64,000 bases of DNA from JADKIH01 sp964595205 (GCA_964595205.1 CAZQOQ010000006.1:1-64000), one strand, 5' to 3'. Positions 1 to 9,053 are shown, counted from the stretch's first letter. The notes: a model not told the origin generated them from the letters alone. A program made the numbers and translations.

Positions 1-228
1 CCCCGCAATATGTCTTTTTACTCTTTTTCTTTCTTTACTTAATTCACTCGAACTGATGTCCGCCAGCTGGCGGATATGAGCCCAACGATCCGCCCACTGG
101 CGGATCCACCCCGCAATATGTCTTTTTACTCTTTTTCTTTCTTTACTTAATTCACTCGAACTGATGTCCGCCAGCTGGCGGATATGAGCCCAACGATCCG
201 CCCACTGGCGGATCCACCCCGCAATATA
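1..228. repeat. 108-bp tandem repeat, 2.1 copies
   Basis: Two copies of a 108-bp unit (1-108 and 109-216) are followed by the first 11-12 bases of a third. I see no difference between the two full copies. Each unit carries a perfect 16-bp palindrome, TCCGCCAGCTGGCGGA, and an imperfect one with arms GATCCGCC and GGCGGATC around a 4-base loop, linked to a T-rich stretch. I see no ORF in it. The array may continue beyond the left window edge. Confidence 0.95.
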
Positions 229-347
229 TTTTTAACAATTAATCGTTTAAACAATAAAATAAATAAACGATTAAGGTTACTCTCAATTTTTGGTCTGCAA
301 AGATATAATTCGTTCTTTTACTTTGCTAATATTGAAAAAATAAAAAA
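229..347. other. AT-rich leader before era
   Basis: AT-rich spacer between the tandem repeat and era. It has no ORF. A CAAAGATA word at 298-305 reads TATCTTTG on the minus strand, which fits the Bacteroidota -7 box. I could not find a matching -33 box, so a leftward promoter here is only a possibility. No convincing promoter for era was recognised. Confidence 0.3.
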
Positions 348-1226
348 ATGAGTCATAAGGCTGGTTTTGTGGGAATTATAGGGAAACCGAATGTTGGGAA
401 GTCTACTTTAATGAACCAATTGATCGGGGAAGGATTATCGATTGTTACTCACAAAGCCCAGACCACCCGTCACCGGATTAAAGGGATATTGAATACGGAC
501 GATTACCAGATCGTTTTTTCGGATACTCCCGGCATACTCGAGCCAAATTATCTTTTACAGGAAAAGATGATGGACTTCGTAAAATCAACACTCGAAGACG
601 CCGATGCTGTTCTCTTCATTTCCGATTTGAGCGAACAGTATATGGACGAATCAATCGTCGGAAAACTGTCTGTCATCAAAGCACCATTGATAATTGTTAT
701 AAATAAAATCGACATTTCATCACAGGATGAAATCAATAAACTTGTTCACGGCTGGAAGAAAAAATTAAAACCGTTAGCCGTAATACCCGTTTCGGCTCTC
801 AATAAATTTAATACGGAGAAAATTATCGAAACAATTCTTGAGCTTCTTCCTGAAGCGCCGCCATTTTTTCCCAAAGACAGTTTGAGTGACGCTAATCAGC
901 GATTTTTTGTCAGCGAAATGATACGGGAGAAAATCATGCTGCATTACCAGCAGGAAATTCCATATTCATCAGAGGTTATCGTTGAATCCTTCAAGGAGGA
1001 AAAAAGTATAATCCGTATCGCCGCAACGATTTTCGTAGAGAGGGATTCACAAAAGGGAATACTTATAGGAAAAGGCGGTGAAGACATCAGGCGCATTGGC
1101 ACCGAGGCCAGGCTGGACATTGAAAAGTTTCTCGGTAAAAAAGTCTTCCTCGAACTCTTTGTAAAAGTCGAAAAAGAGTGGAGAAGAAATGAAAACAAGC
1201 TTCGCAGGTTTGGTTATTCTCAGTAA
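348..1226 (+). CDS. era: GTPase Era
   Basis: Era is a GTPase that binds 16S rRNA and assists 30S subunit maturation at the inner face of the membrane. The 292-aa product has G1 GKPNVGKS at residues 12-19, G3 DTPG at 59-62, G4 NKID at 119-122 and a C-terminal KH RNA-binding domain with the GKGGEDI loop near residue 240. Length and domain order match the family. The start ATG follows an A-rich stretch. The penicillin-acylase-type gene begins 10 nt after the stop, so the two are probably cotranscribed. Confidence 0.97.
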   Translation: MSHKAGFVGIIGKPNVGKSTLMNQLIGEGLSIVTHKAQTTRHRIKGILNTDDYQIVFSDTPGILEPNYLLQEKMMDFVKSTLEDADAVLFISDLSEQYMDESIVGKLSVIKAPLIIVINKIDISSQDEINKLVHGWKKKLKPLAVIPVSALNKFNTEKIIETILELLPEAPPFFPKDSLSDANQRFFVSEMIREKIMLHYQQEIPYSSEVIVESFKEEKSIIRIAATIFVERDSQKGILIGKGGEDIRRIGTEARLDIEKFLGKKVFLELFVKVEKEWRRNENKLRRFGYSQ

Positions 1227-1236
1227 CATTGTATCC

Positions 1237-3618
1237 ATGCGAATTCTCAGGAAAGTTCTTATCACACTCGTATTCTTTATTGCCGCCGTAGTGCTTTTCG
1301 TTTACGTGTATCTCCAGATGCAGCGCCCGGTCTATTCGGGTAAATTTGAAATGCCCAACCTCAAATCAAAGGTCACTACTTATTTTGATAAATACGGTGT
1401 CCCGCATATCTATGGCAGCAATGAAGAAGATGTTTTTTACGTGCTTGGTTATCTGCATGCGAAAGAAAGGCTCTTCCAGATGGAACTTGTCAGGCGTGTA
1501 AGCTCCGGACGACTTTCGGAAATTTTAGGAAGCAGGATGCTGGAAGCGGATAAATTTTTCAGGATGCTTGGTTTTAACAAGCGGGCTGAAGAATCGGAAC
1601 GGCGCTTTATGCAGAACACTGATACAATTTGGAAAAAAGATGTGCTCGCTTACATAAACGGTATCAACCAGTACATTGAAAAACGGAGAAAGCGCTTTGA
1701 GTTTTTATTGCTGGGCATTCCAAAGGAAAAATTTACCGTTAAGGATATCTACCTCATCGTGGATTTTATGGCCTTTGATTTTCAAATGGCATTTAAGACG
1801 GATCCATTGATGAGTAAGATAGGTGTACGTTTCGGAGAAAACCACCTGAGAGATCTGGGAATAAGGAGCCAGTTCCAGGTTTATGATACCACAAACGCTT
1901 CGATGTATGATTCGATCATGAGTAATGTAGAGGAGATTTTACCAGTCAAAATATGGACAGGCAGTAACGCATGGGCCGTCAGCGCCGAAAGGAGCCAGAG
2001 CGGGAAGACGCTGTTTGAAAACGACACTCATGTAGGCGTTCAGCAGCCTGCCGTCTGGTATGAGGCACACCTCGAATGTCCCGGATTCAGCATTTACGGA
2101 AGTTTTCTCGCCGGCTTCCCTTTTCCCGCTTTGGGTCATAACCGCAATCATGCCTGGGGGCTTACGATACTGGAAAATGACGACCTTGATTTTTATGCCG
2201 AGCAGTTGGATCCGGAGGATTCTACGAAGGTGATCATCAATAATGTGTCTGAGAAAATTAATTTCCACACGGAAATAATTCATGTGAAAGACAGCTCAGA
2301 TGTTTTATTAACCTGCCGGTCAACTTCGCACGGTCCTGTCTGCAGTGACGTGCTGCATGATTTTTCTTCCGTAACGTCTTCACCGGTGACTGCCTGCTGG
2401 ACGTTACTAAAATTCGAATCCAATCTGCCGGAGATCACCTGGAAGATGTCTCATGCGACTTCCATGGATGAATTCCGGGAGGCAATATCACAAATTGCTG
2501 CACCTGGATTAAATGTGATCTATGCAGATTCATCCGATAATATCGCATGGTATACGGCTGCAAAATTTGTTAAAAGGAAATCGGGTGTAAATCCCAATGT
2601 GATTCTCGATGGAAATGGAGGAGAGGACTGGCTTGGTTTCTATGATTTCAGTTTCAATCCAAAGGCGGAAAATCCTGTAAGGGGTGTGGTGTTGTCTGCC
2701 AATAATCCACCTGTAACCGACAGCCTCGACTGGTTCCCGGGCTACTATGCGCCGCCTGACCGGGCCATTCGTATCAACCAGTTTTTTCATTCGAAGAAAA
2801 TATTGAGCGTGACCGATCTTCAGAAGATGAACAATGACGTAATCAATGTCGTTGCCGCGCAGAATGCACAGATCATGATTGGAAATCTGCAGGGCACAAC
2901 AAAGTTAATTTCTCAGATTCACGCCAGGGCAGTAGAAATACTCGATCAATGGAACGGGAGTCATGAATTGAATGACGTCGCGCCTGTCATTTATTATAAA
3001 TGGCTTTTTTATGTTTTGCATGATGCATTTGCAGATGAAATGGGGGAAATCGATTTTGAGAAATTTTTAAAGACGCATATTCAGAAAAGCTCTCTTAAGC
3101 CATTCCTGCAAAACGATTCGTCGTTATGGTGGGATAATATCACCACCAGGAAAAGAGAATCGGAAAGAGACATCGTGGAGGCAGCTTTTGATCGTACCAT
3201 CAGGGAAATCATCGAACAGTTTGGCCCGGATCCCGACAAGTGGCTTTGGAAAAAAGTGCATCAGATGGAGATAGAACATCCTGTGGGGAAGAAGAAGCCC
3301 CTCAATAAAATTTTTAACATTGGTCCGTATCCTGACCGGGGAGGGATAGAGACACTGAATAATCAGAGTTTCACTTTGAATAAAAAGGGCAGTTATAAAG
3401 TAAATCTTGCGCCTGCTTTACGGAGGACGCTCGACTTTTCCAATCCTGAAAATGGCTACAGCATAATTCCCAGCGGGCAGTCGGGAAACTTCATGAGCGG
3501 ATATTACCGCGACCAGACAAAAATGTATCTCAACGGCATCGTTAGAAAGGAGATGATGAACCGTAAGGAAATCGAAGCGACCTATAACAGCAAAATGATT
3601 TTTGAGCCGGAACGTTAA
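1237..3618 (+). CDS. penicillin acylase family protein (Ntn hydrolase)
   Basis: A 793-aa protein of the penicillin/cephalosporin/homoserine-lactone acylase family. These are Ntn hydrolases that cut themselves into two chains and hydrolyse amide bonds of acylated substrates in the periplasm. Residues 1-25 form a hydrophobic signal or anchor segment. The expected autoprocessing site is visible as GSNAWAVS, with the N-terminal nucleophile Ser at residue 243. The downstream large chain carries FLAGFPFPALGHNRNHAWG and the Asn- and Arg-rich family motifs. I chose ATG 1237 over an upstream in-frame ATG at 1189, because 1237 places the signal segment at the N terminus and avoids overlap with era. The true substrate is unknown. 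Confidence 0.92.
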   Translation: MRILRKVLITLVFFIAAVVLFVYVYLQMQRPVYSGKFEMPNLKSKVTTYFDKYGVPHIYGSNEEDVFYVLGYLHAKERLFQMELVRRVSSGRLSEILGSRMLEADKFFRMLGFNKRAEESERRFMQNTDTIWKKDVLAYINGINQYIEKRRKRFEFLLLGIPKEKFTVKDIYLIVDFMAFDFQMAFKTDPLMSKIGVRFGENHLRDLGIRSQFQVYDTTNASMYDSIMSNVEEILPVKIWTGSNAWAVSAERSQSGKTLFENDTHVGVQQPAVWYEAHLECPGFSIYGSFLAGFPFPALGHNRNHAWGLTILENDDLDFYAEQLDPEDSTKVIINNVSEKINFHTEIIHVKDSSDVLLTCRSTSHGPVCSDVLHDFSSVTSSPVTACWTLLKFESNLPEITWKMSHATSMDEFREAISQIAAPGLNVIYADSSDNIAWYTAAKFVKRKSGVNPNVILDGNGGEDWLGFYDFSFNPKAENPVRGVVLSANNPPVTDSLDWFPGYYAPPDRAIRINQFFHSKKILSVTDLQKMNNDVINVVAAQNAQIMIGNLQGTTKLISQIHARAVEILDQWNGSHELNDVAPVIYYKWLFYVLHDAFADEMGEIDFEKFLKTHIQKSSLKPFLQNDSSLWWDNITTRKRESERDIVEAAFDRTIREIIEQFGPDPDKWLWKKVHQMEIEHPVGKKKPLNKIFNIGPYPDRGGIETLNNQSFTLNKKGSYKVNLAPALRRTLDFSNPENGYSIIPSGQSGNFMSGYYRDQTKMYLNGIVRKEMMNRKEIEATYNSKMIFEPER

Positions 3619-3768
3619 CACGTGAACTATTAATGAAGATTGACGTAAACACCGGGATTATTGATTATTTGAGTGGTTTACCGGATCTGTCATACCCCGA
3701 TAACCTTAATTACTCTTGCTACTCATAACCTGAAATCTTATTTTTGTTTCCTGTCCCCAAAACATATT

Positions 3769-5223
3769 ATGAAAAAATTCAGCCGGCTGTTACTCGTATT
3801 CCTCTTTTCCATTTCCACCGCAATTGCACAATCAAATTTCCTGTTGAGTGGTCAGCTTCCTTCAGATCTGAATGGAAATATCCAGGTCAGGATCGATAAG
3901 ACTTTTTTAAACCGTTCGGTAGAGATCAACGGAAACTCAATCGTGAACGGGGCATTCAAAGTGAACAATGACCTTGCCCGGAATTATATCGTCGAAGTCT
4001 CATGCACACTTTTTAAAGAGCAGATGTATGCTGAACCGGGTGAAGATTTGAAAATAAAACTATCACCGGGAGAAAGCGATATTTTTAAATCGTTATCAGG
4101 AAAGGGGTCGGAACAAAATATTTTCTTCAGAAATTTCTTCGAAAAATTCAAGGATGATTTCAACGACAGCATCAACGAAGCACAGATGCTAAGCTCAACG
4201 GTAGATGCCTATGAATCTTCGTTATTCTCAAAACGAAAAGCCCAGATGGAATTTGTGAAATCGGATCCCGGAAGAAAGGACTATTCTGCTGATTTCAATG
4301 CGTACATCGAAAACGAAATTAATTATCATTACTGGAAAGAATTATTTGCTTACCCGATCGTAAATGCAAATCGTGATCCGAAAATCATGACAGTAAACGA
4401 ATTGCCCCAGATCATGCTGGAAAATTTCGGAACAGTAAAGATCAACAACGAGGCGGCAATGATTTCTAAGTCATACCGCGATTTTATCAAGTACTACATA
4501 ATTTATTTTTCATCGAAGTCGAATGGATTTAAAAAGTTCACTGACGGCGCTGCATCAGCCGAAAGAAAATCTTCAATCGCTCGTGAAAAACTTGAGGGAA
4601 ATATTTTTATTTACTGGTTATCCAGGTATACGATCGAAGAGCAGGGTAATTTGTCGCCCGCTGCTGTGAGAAAACTTCTCGCCACGCTAAAAGATACTGA
4701 TACAGATAAAAACAATTATAACATCGTAAATGAGCTTGCGAAAGCGAAAGCTAATACTCCAGATCCGATAGCGCCGCTGGACAAGCCCGTATTAATGACG
4801 GGCGAGGGTGCAGGCATGCTCGACATCAATGGAAAACCGGTAACATTTTCTGCTTTGAAAGGCAAGGTCGTTTATATTGATTTCTGGGCAAGCTGGTGCG
4901 GGCCATGCAGAAAGATGATGCCTTTCTCAAAGCAGATGCATGAGCAACTCACAGATAAGCAAAAGAAGGATATCGTGTTTTTATACATTTCCATTGACGC
5001 CGATACCGGTGCATGGAGAAAGGCTATGAAAGAACTCGACATTATCGGCACGCATTATATTTCTCCTGGAAACTGGCAGTCGAAGATCTGCAGCTATTTT
5101 AAGATAGGCAGTATTCCCCGTTACATGATCATGAATAAGAAGGGGGAGATTGTCGACATCAATGCAAGAAGGCCTGCAGACAGTGCTGTGCTAACGCAGT
5201 TGCTTGAATTGGCTGCTGAGTAA
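3769..5223 (+). CDS. TlpA-like thioredoxin-family protein
   Basis: A 484-aa secreted protein with a signal peptide (MKKFSRLLLVF...AIAQ, residues 1-18). It has a long N-terminal region of about 340 aa of the DUF4369/TlpA type and a C-terminal thioredoxin fold with WASWCGPC, the redox cysteines being residues 377 and 380. Such proteins reduce disulfides in the periplasm, often for cytochrome or surface-protein maturation. The start at 3769 was preferred to an in-frame codon at 3673, because only the later start gives a clean signal peptide. It stands alone and a leftward gene follows convergently. Confidence 0.9.
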   Translation: MKKFSRLLLVFLFSISTAIAQSNFLLSGQLPSDLNGNIQVRIDKTFLNRSVEINGNSIVNGAFKVNNDLARNYIVEVSCTLFKEQMYAEPGEDLKIKLSPGESDIFKSLSGKGSEQNIFFRNFFEKFKDDFNDSINEAQMLSSTVDAYESSLFSKRKAQMEFVKSDPGRKDYSADFNAYIENEINYHYWKELFAYPIVNANRDPKIMTVNELPQIMLENFGTVKINNEAAMISKSYRDFIKYYIIYFSSKSNGFKKFTDGAASAERKSSIAREKLEGNIFIYWLSRYTIEEQGNLSPAAVRKLLATLKDTDTDKNNYNIVNELAKAKANTPDPIAPLDKPVLMTGEGAGMLDINGKPVTFSALKGKVVYIDFWASWCGPCRKMMPFSKQMHEQLTDKQKKDIVFLYISIDADTGAWRKAMKELDIIGTHYISPGNWQSKICSYFKIGSIPRYMIMNKKGEIVDINARRPADSAVLTQLLELAAE

Positions 5224-5256
5224 CTGGAAACCCTGAACTAATCAAATTACCAATAA

Positions 5257-5868
5257 CTATTTCTTATACTTCCACATCCTCGTTTTGCCTTCTTCAAGCC
5301 ATTCGATTGTTGTAGAGAGTCTCTTCATCTTAGTCGCTTCAGTTTTTGCTTCTGTAATCCAATCGACGTACTCGCGCTTTTGAGAAGGTGAAAAATTTTC
5401 GAAAGTCTCCGAAGCTTTTTTATTTTTCTTCAGGGCATCGGTTAATTCTTTTGGAATTTTCAATGGCTTTTTAACGGCAGGCTTTTTTTCCAACTTTACA
5501 TTATCGTCGTTAAGTTTTTTTGCCTGCTTGAAAAAGTCGAGCATCACTTTATCAGGCGGCAGATCTTTTAATGAGGTAATGCATCCAAGATTACCCATTG
5601 CTTCACCACCCTGGTTTTTATTCAGTCCCAGGTAGCCTTTCGGATCTTTTAACAACTTGGATTTCCAGAAGCCACCTACACAATGTTTTTTGAAAGCGGC
5701 AATTCCAAAATACGGACCTTTGTATTCGAAGCTCGGCATTCCCCATTTGATGGTTTCTTCAACTCCGGGACAACCTTTGTGTACCAATTCGCGGAGATGT
5801 TTTAAAATTGGTTGAGCGAAAGGTTGTGATTTGGCAATGTAGGCGTCGATTCTTTTATCTTTTGGCAT
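5257..5868 (-). CDS. DUF1801 / YdeI-OmpD-associated family protein
   Basis: A 203-aa cytosolic protein. Residues 1-115 fit the DUF1801 fold (PxVEETIKWGMPSFEYKG region, then GFWKS). A Lys-rich linker follows, and residues 145-200 fit the YdeI/OmpD-associated module (PKELTDAL, SPSQKREYVDWI, AKTEATKMKR). The biochemical role is not established. In Bacteroidota these are usually single genes, as here. The tandem heptamer array TTTAGTC begins 4 bases upstream of the start codon, so the repeat lies in the 5' leader of this gene. Confidence 0.85.
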   Translation of the reverse strand: MPKDKRIDAYIAKSQPFAQPILKHLRELVHKGCPGVEETIKWGMPSFEYKGPYFGIAAFKKHCVGGFWKSKLLKDPKGYLGLNKNQGGEAMGNLGCITSLKDLPPDKVMLDFFKQAKKLNDDNVKLEKKPAVKKPLKIPKELTDALKKNKKASETFENFSPSQKREYVDWITEAKTEATKMKRLSTTIEWLEEGKTRMWKYKK

Positions 5869-5871
5869 TTA

Positions 5872-5934
5872 TTTAGTCTTTAGTCTTTAGTCTTTAGTCT
5901 TTAGTCTTTAGTCTTTAGTCTTTAGTCTTTAGTC
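5872..5934. repeat. tandem heptamer TTTAGTC x9
   Basis: Nine uninterrupted copies of TTTAGTC, followed by TCTGGG. The array lies immediately upstream of the DUF1801 gene, which is transcribed leftward. A related, partly inverted heptad array (6046-6076) lies on the other side of the metK terminator. Confidence 0.97.
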
Positions 5935-6001
5935 TCTGGGTATAGTATTCAGTGTGCGGGTATCCTATTTTACTAAACTAATGTAAAAAAAATTACAAAA
6001 T

Positions 6002-6027
6002 AAAAGGCCCATTCACAGGGCCCTTTT
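6002..6027 (-). terminator. Rho-independent terminator after metK
   Basis: The arms AAAAGGCCC and GGGCCCTTTT form a GC stem with one bulged base around a 7-8 nt loop. A and T runs on the two sides allow use from either strand. It lies about 50 bp after the metK stop, so it most likely ends metK transcription. Confidence 0.7.
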
Positions 6028-6045
6028 ATTAAAATATTAAATTTC

Positions 6046-6076
6046 TAAAGTCTAAAGTCTAGAGACTAATGACTAG
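6046..6076. repeat. degenerate heptad repeat, inverted relative to TTTAGTC array
   Basis: Four seven-base units (TAAAGTC, TAAAGTC, TAGAGAC, TAATGAC) directly precede the metK stop region. AGAGACTAATGACTA is nearly the reverse complement of the end of the 5872-5934 array, so the two arrays could pair. Confidence 0.8.
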
Positions 6077-6077
6077 T

Positions 6078-7376
6078 TTAAGCCATTATTAATTCCGCTT
6101 TCGGAGCCGAAGATTTTTTAGATTCTGTACGAAAAGCTGTCTTCAGTTTATCGACATAATTAAGTTCTTCCCATGGGAATAATTTTACCTTAATTCTCTT
6201 CTCATTCGATTTACCTTTATTGAAGATTTTCTCTTTTGTTTCCGTCTTGCGGCCCATGTGACCATAAGCGGCAGTCTCGAAATAGATAGGTGTACGAAGG
6301 TTAAATCGCTGCTCGATAGCATACGGACGCATGTCAAAAATAGTCTTGATCTTTTTAGCGATCTCTCCGTCGTTTAATCCGACCTTAGCCGTACCATACG
6401 TATTCACATACAATCCGACAGGCTCTGCAACTCCAATTGCATAAGCGACCTGTACCAGGACTTCGTCGCATATCCCTGCAGCAACCATATTTTTTGCGAT
6501 GTGACGCGTTGCATATGCTGCAGAACGATCAACTTTAGAAGGATCTTTTCCGGAGAATGCCCCGCCACCATGTGCGCCTTTTCCGCCATAGGTATCGACG
6601 ATGATTTTTCTGCCTGTAAGCCCGGTGTCGCCATGCGGTCCGCCGATGACGAATTTACCTGTAGGATTCACGTGGTATTTGATTTTGTCATTAAAGAGAC
6701 CCTGGATACGTTTAGGAAGTTTCTTCAGCATTCTCGGAACAAGAATATTGATGACGTCGTCTTTAATTTTTTTAAGCATGGCTGCATCTTTATCGAAGTC
6801 GTCGTGCTGCGTTGAAATAACGATGGTATCAATTCGAATCGGTTTGTGATTGTCGTCGTATTCGATCGTCACCTGCGATTTTGAATCAGGCCTCAGGTAA
6901 GTCATTTGTTTTCCTTCGCGACGGATAGCAGCTAATTCACGGAGTAATGTATGAGCAAGTTCGAGCGGCAGCGGCATGAAATTGTCAGTCTCGCGGCAGG
7001 CATAGCCGAACATCATTCCCTGGTCGCCGGCGCCCTGCTTCCAGGGATCGTTACGTACAACGCCGCGATTAATGTCGGCCGACTGCTCATGGATAGCAGA
7101 AAGGATTCCGCAGGAATCAGCTTCGAACATATATTCGCTGCGGGTGTATCCGATCCTGCGGATCACTTCCCGGGCTATATCCTGTACATCCAGGTAAGCG
7201 CTTGATTTAACTTCGCCTCCCAGTACAACCTGTCCGGTCGTCACAAGTGTTTCGCAGGCAACTTTTGCATTCGCATCGTATGCAAGAAAATTGTCGATCA
7301 ATGCATCTGAGATCTGGTCGGCGATTTTGTCAGGATGACCCTCGGAAACCGACTCAGAGGTAAATAAATAAGACAT
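6078..7376 (-). CDS. metK: S-adenosylmethionine synthetase
   Basis: MetK makes S-adenosylmethionine from methionine and ATP. The 432-aa product shows the N-terminal HPDK metal/ATP motif, the AGDQG loop near residue 120 and the phosphate-binding GGGAFSGKD loop. It is slightly longer than the usual 380-420 aa because of a Lys-rich insert near the C terminus. The start ATG is preceded by an A/T-rich leader of more than 100 nt with possible secondary structure. The gene is monocistronic, with a terminator downstream. Confidence 0.97.
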   Translation of the reverse strand: MSYLFTSESVSEGHPDKIADQISDALIDNFLAYDANAKVACETLVTTGQVVLGGEVKSSAYLDVQDIAREVIRRIGYTRSEYMFEADSCGILSAIHEQSADINRGVVRNDPWKQGAGDQGMMFGYACRETDNFMPLPLELAHTLLRELAAIRREGKQMTYLRPDSKSQVTIEYDDNHKPIRIDTIVISTQHDDFDKDAAMLKKIKDDVINILVPRMLKKLPKRIQGLFNDKIKYHVNPTGKFVIGGPHGDTGLTGRKIIVDTYGGKGAHGGGAFSGKDPSKVDRSAAYATRHIAKNMVAAGICDEVLVQVAYAIGVAEPVGLYVNTYGTAKVGLNDGEIAKKIKTIFDMRPYAIEQRFNLRTPIYFETAAYGHMGRKTETKEKIFNKGKSNEKRIKVKLFPWEELNYVDKLKTAFRTESKKSSAPKAELIMA

Positions 7377-7429
7377 GTTTTTTTTAATTAAAGGTTTTGG
7401 ATAATCTATCGGAGAAAAGATTCGTTAAC

Positions 7430-7512
7430 GTAAAATCCTGCGTTAGCATTTTTTTACTGTGGTTGCAATATTGACGGAGTCAATCAAATCTTTCCACTTC
7501 GGGCGCGAATTT
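7430..7512 (-). promoter_or_regulatory. structured 5' leader of metK (candidate)
   Basis: On the minus strand the leader contains a perfect hairpin ATTGAC-TCC-GTCAAT (7470-7484). It is enclosed by GTGG (7494-7497) and CCAC (7459-7462). GCAACC and then TGCTAACGC follow. These words loosely recall SAM-I riboswitch joining segments, but the core is not convincing. A weak -7 box, TAAATTCG (7505-7512), lies upstream of the structure. Confidence 0.3.
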
Positions 7513-7657
7513 AGGAAAAAAGAGTCAATATTATCTAATATTGATTTTTGATTTTTAAATTAAACAAGCCTGCTTCTTTTTCTTCATTAAATTCTCAAGT
7601 ACGCTTCTGAAGAGGTTTTTAACCTAATTTGGTATCTTGTGTATGTCAAATTGTATT

Positions 7658-7920
7658 TTATTTCGTCCCTATGGGACTTGAAAATTGGGGTGGTCGTTAA
7701 TTACCCATATTACGTCCCTGACGGCACCAGGTAATTTGCTACTTTGGTGAAATTTATCCTTGAATTTTTCAACAATATAAATTTGGGATTCTTATTGTTG
7801 GAATAGAAAACTCAGAGATTCTGTTTCCTTGCGTTCAAAAACCATTTGGCTCCGTCAGGAGCGAAATATTGGTGGAAAATAATCAATCAGGAAATTTAAA
7901 TCCCGCCGGGACGAAATATT
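7658..7920. repeat. dispersed palindromic repeat, four degenerate copies
   Basis: This lies in the 550-bp gap between metK and the next gene, which has no credible ORF. Four copies of a GTCCC-n4-GGGACGAAATATTGG-type word are seen: two read on the minus strand (about 7658-7680 and 7693-7730) and two on the plus strand (about 7850-7884 and 7900-7920). Two better-preserved copies occur at 27674-27750. Confidence 0.75.
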
Positions 7921-7933
7921 TCTTTAGTTCAGG

Positions 7934-9043
7934 TTAATAATTTTTCCCGTTATAAAATACATTCACAGTATTTACCCCTACCTCATATTTCAGGACATTT
8001 CCATTAAGCGAATAATTGGTCACGGTTTCGTAGGAAACTATATAGGTCTTCCCTTTATGAAAAAGCTGTAATCTCCCGCTATCGTCGATCCAGGCAAGAC
8101 CGTCGTTTCCCAACTGGAAATTTGCCGGAGTATCGAACTGTAAAGTGTATACTTCTCCTTTATAATAAACATTGAAAGCTTTATTGAAGCTGTAAACAAC
8201 TGTATTACCCTTGACATAAAAAAAGTCGGGTTCGTGCGAAAGAATTTTCTTTATCGCCCCGTCGTCGAAAATATTGAAGTTGCCGCTTTGGTCGGTGTAA
8301 GCCATGATGCCAAATCCAACCTTGAATGAATCAGGTTCGAATTCATCAATCATGGCAGTATCCCCATGGTAGAAAAGCCTGAAGCGCTGTTCGTAATTAT
8401 CGATGTAAGCAATGATGTCGCGCCCCACTTCGAATCGTCGCGGTGCCATGTTGTCAAGCTGAACTGCATTGCCATGATAAAAAACAATGAAATAATCCGA
8501 TTGATTCACCCATGCAACGATATTGGAGCCGGTCCTGATAAATTTAGGCCTTGACAACAATGCTTCTTCAGCAGTGGATAGCCTGCCGTTGTAGTAAATG
8601 TTGAGCGATGACTGTACTTCATCAAAATAGGCAAGAAGGCTGTCGTTTACTTCTATCGTAGTCGTATCGGTGTAGTAACACAGCGTTTTCTTTTCGCCTT
8701 TGTCAAATGCATATAAAACCTTCCCCACTCTGAAAGCGGTCAGATTATCCGTAACAACATAATCGAAATCAGCAGCATTAACCAAAGGTATTGTCTGGCC
8801 GTCATAATAAACTTTAAAATCGTTCTTCGAGTCGATATATGCAATTGTATTCCCTCCGATTTTATAGTCCAGTACCTGCAAATATTCCAGCTGCCTGAAA
8901 AATCCCCTGTCGAATACCTGGAGGTATCTTCTGTAGTCATTATAGGCAGTGATGTCCTGGCTCTTTGCATACTGATTGATTAATATAAATGAAAAGATAA
9001 AAATTAAAGAAAATTTTTTTCGTATGAAATTTACCATAAACAA
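7934..9043 (-). CDS. secreted nine-repeat protein, possible beta-propeller
   Basis: A 369-aa protein I do not recognise. Residues 1-28 form a signal peptide ending near AKSQ. The rest is built from nine repeats of about 36-43 aa with a core like hAYxDxxxxFxhFYxGxx, for example IIAYIDNYEQRFRLFYHG and IVAWVNQSDYFIVFYHG. The regular hydrophobic/aromatic pattern suggests beta blades. It starts 10 nt after the gldA stop, so it is probably transcribed with gldA. ATG 9043 or the third codon could be the start. Export to the envelope is inferred from the signal peptide only. Confidence 0.75.
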   Translation of the reverse strand: MFMVNFIRKKFSLIFIFSFILINQYAKSQDITAYNDYRRYLQVFDRGFFRQLEYLQVLDYKIGGNTIAYIDSKNDFKVYYDGQTIPLVNAADFDYVVTDNLTAFRVGKVLYAFDKGEKKTLCYYTDTTTIEVNDSLLAYFDEVQSSLNIYYNGRLSTAEEALLSRPKFIRTGSNIVAWVNQSDYFIVFYHGNAVQLDNMAPRRFEVGRDIIAYIDNYEQRFRLFYHGDTAMIDEFEPDSFKVGFGIMAYTDQSGNFNIFDDGAIKKILSHEPDFFYVKGNTVVYSFNKAFNVYYKGEVYTLQFDTPANFQLGNDGLAWIDDSGRLQLFHKGKTYIVSYETVTNYSLNGNVLKYEVGVNTVNVFYNGKNY

Positions 9044-9053
9044 TTTATTATTT

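Noticed and set aside
7377..7560. A firm SAM-I riboswitch call upstream of metK
   Set aside because: Only scattered words match; the P1/P2 helices and kink-turn could not be drawn, so it is kept as a low-confidence candidate.
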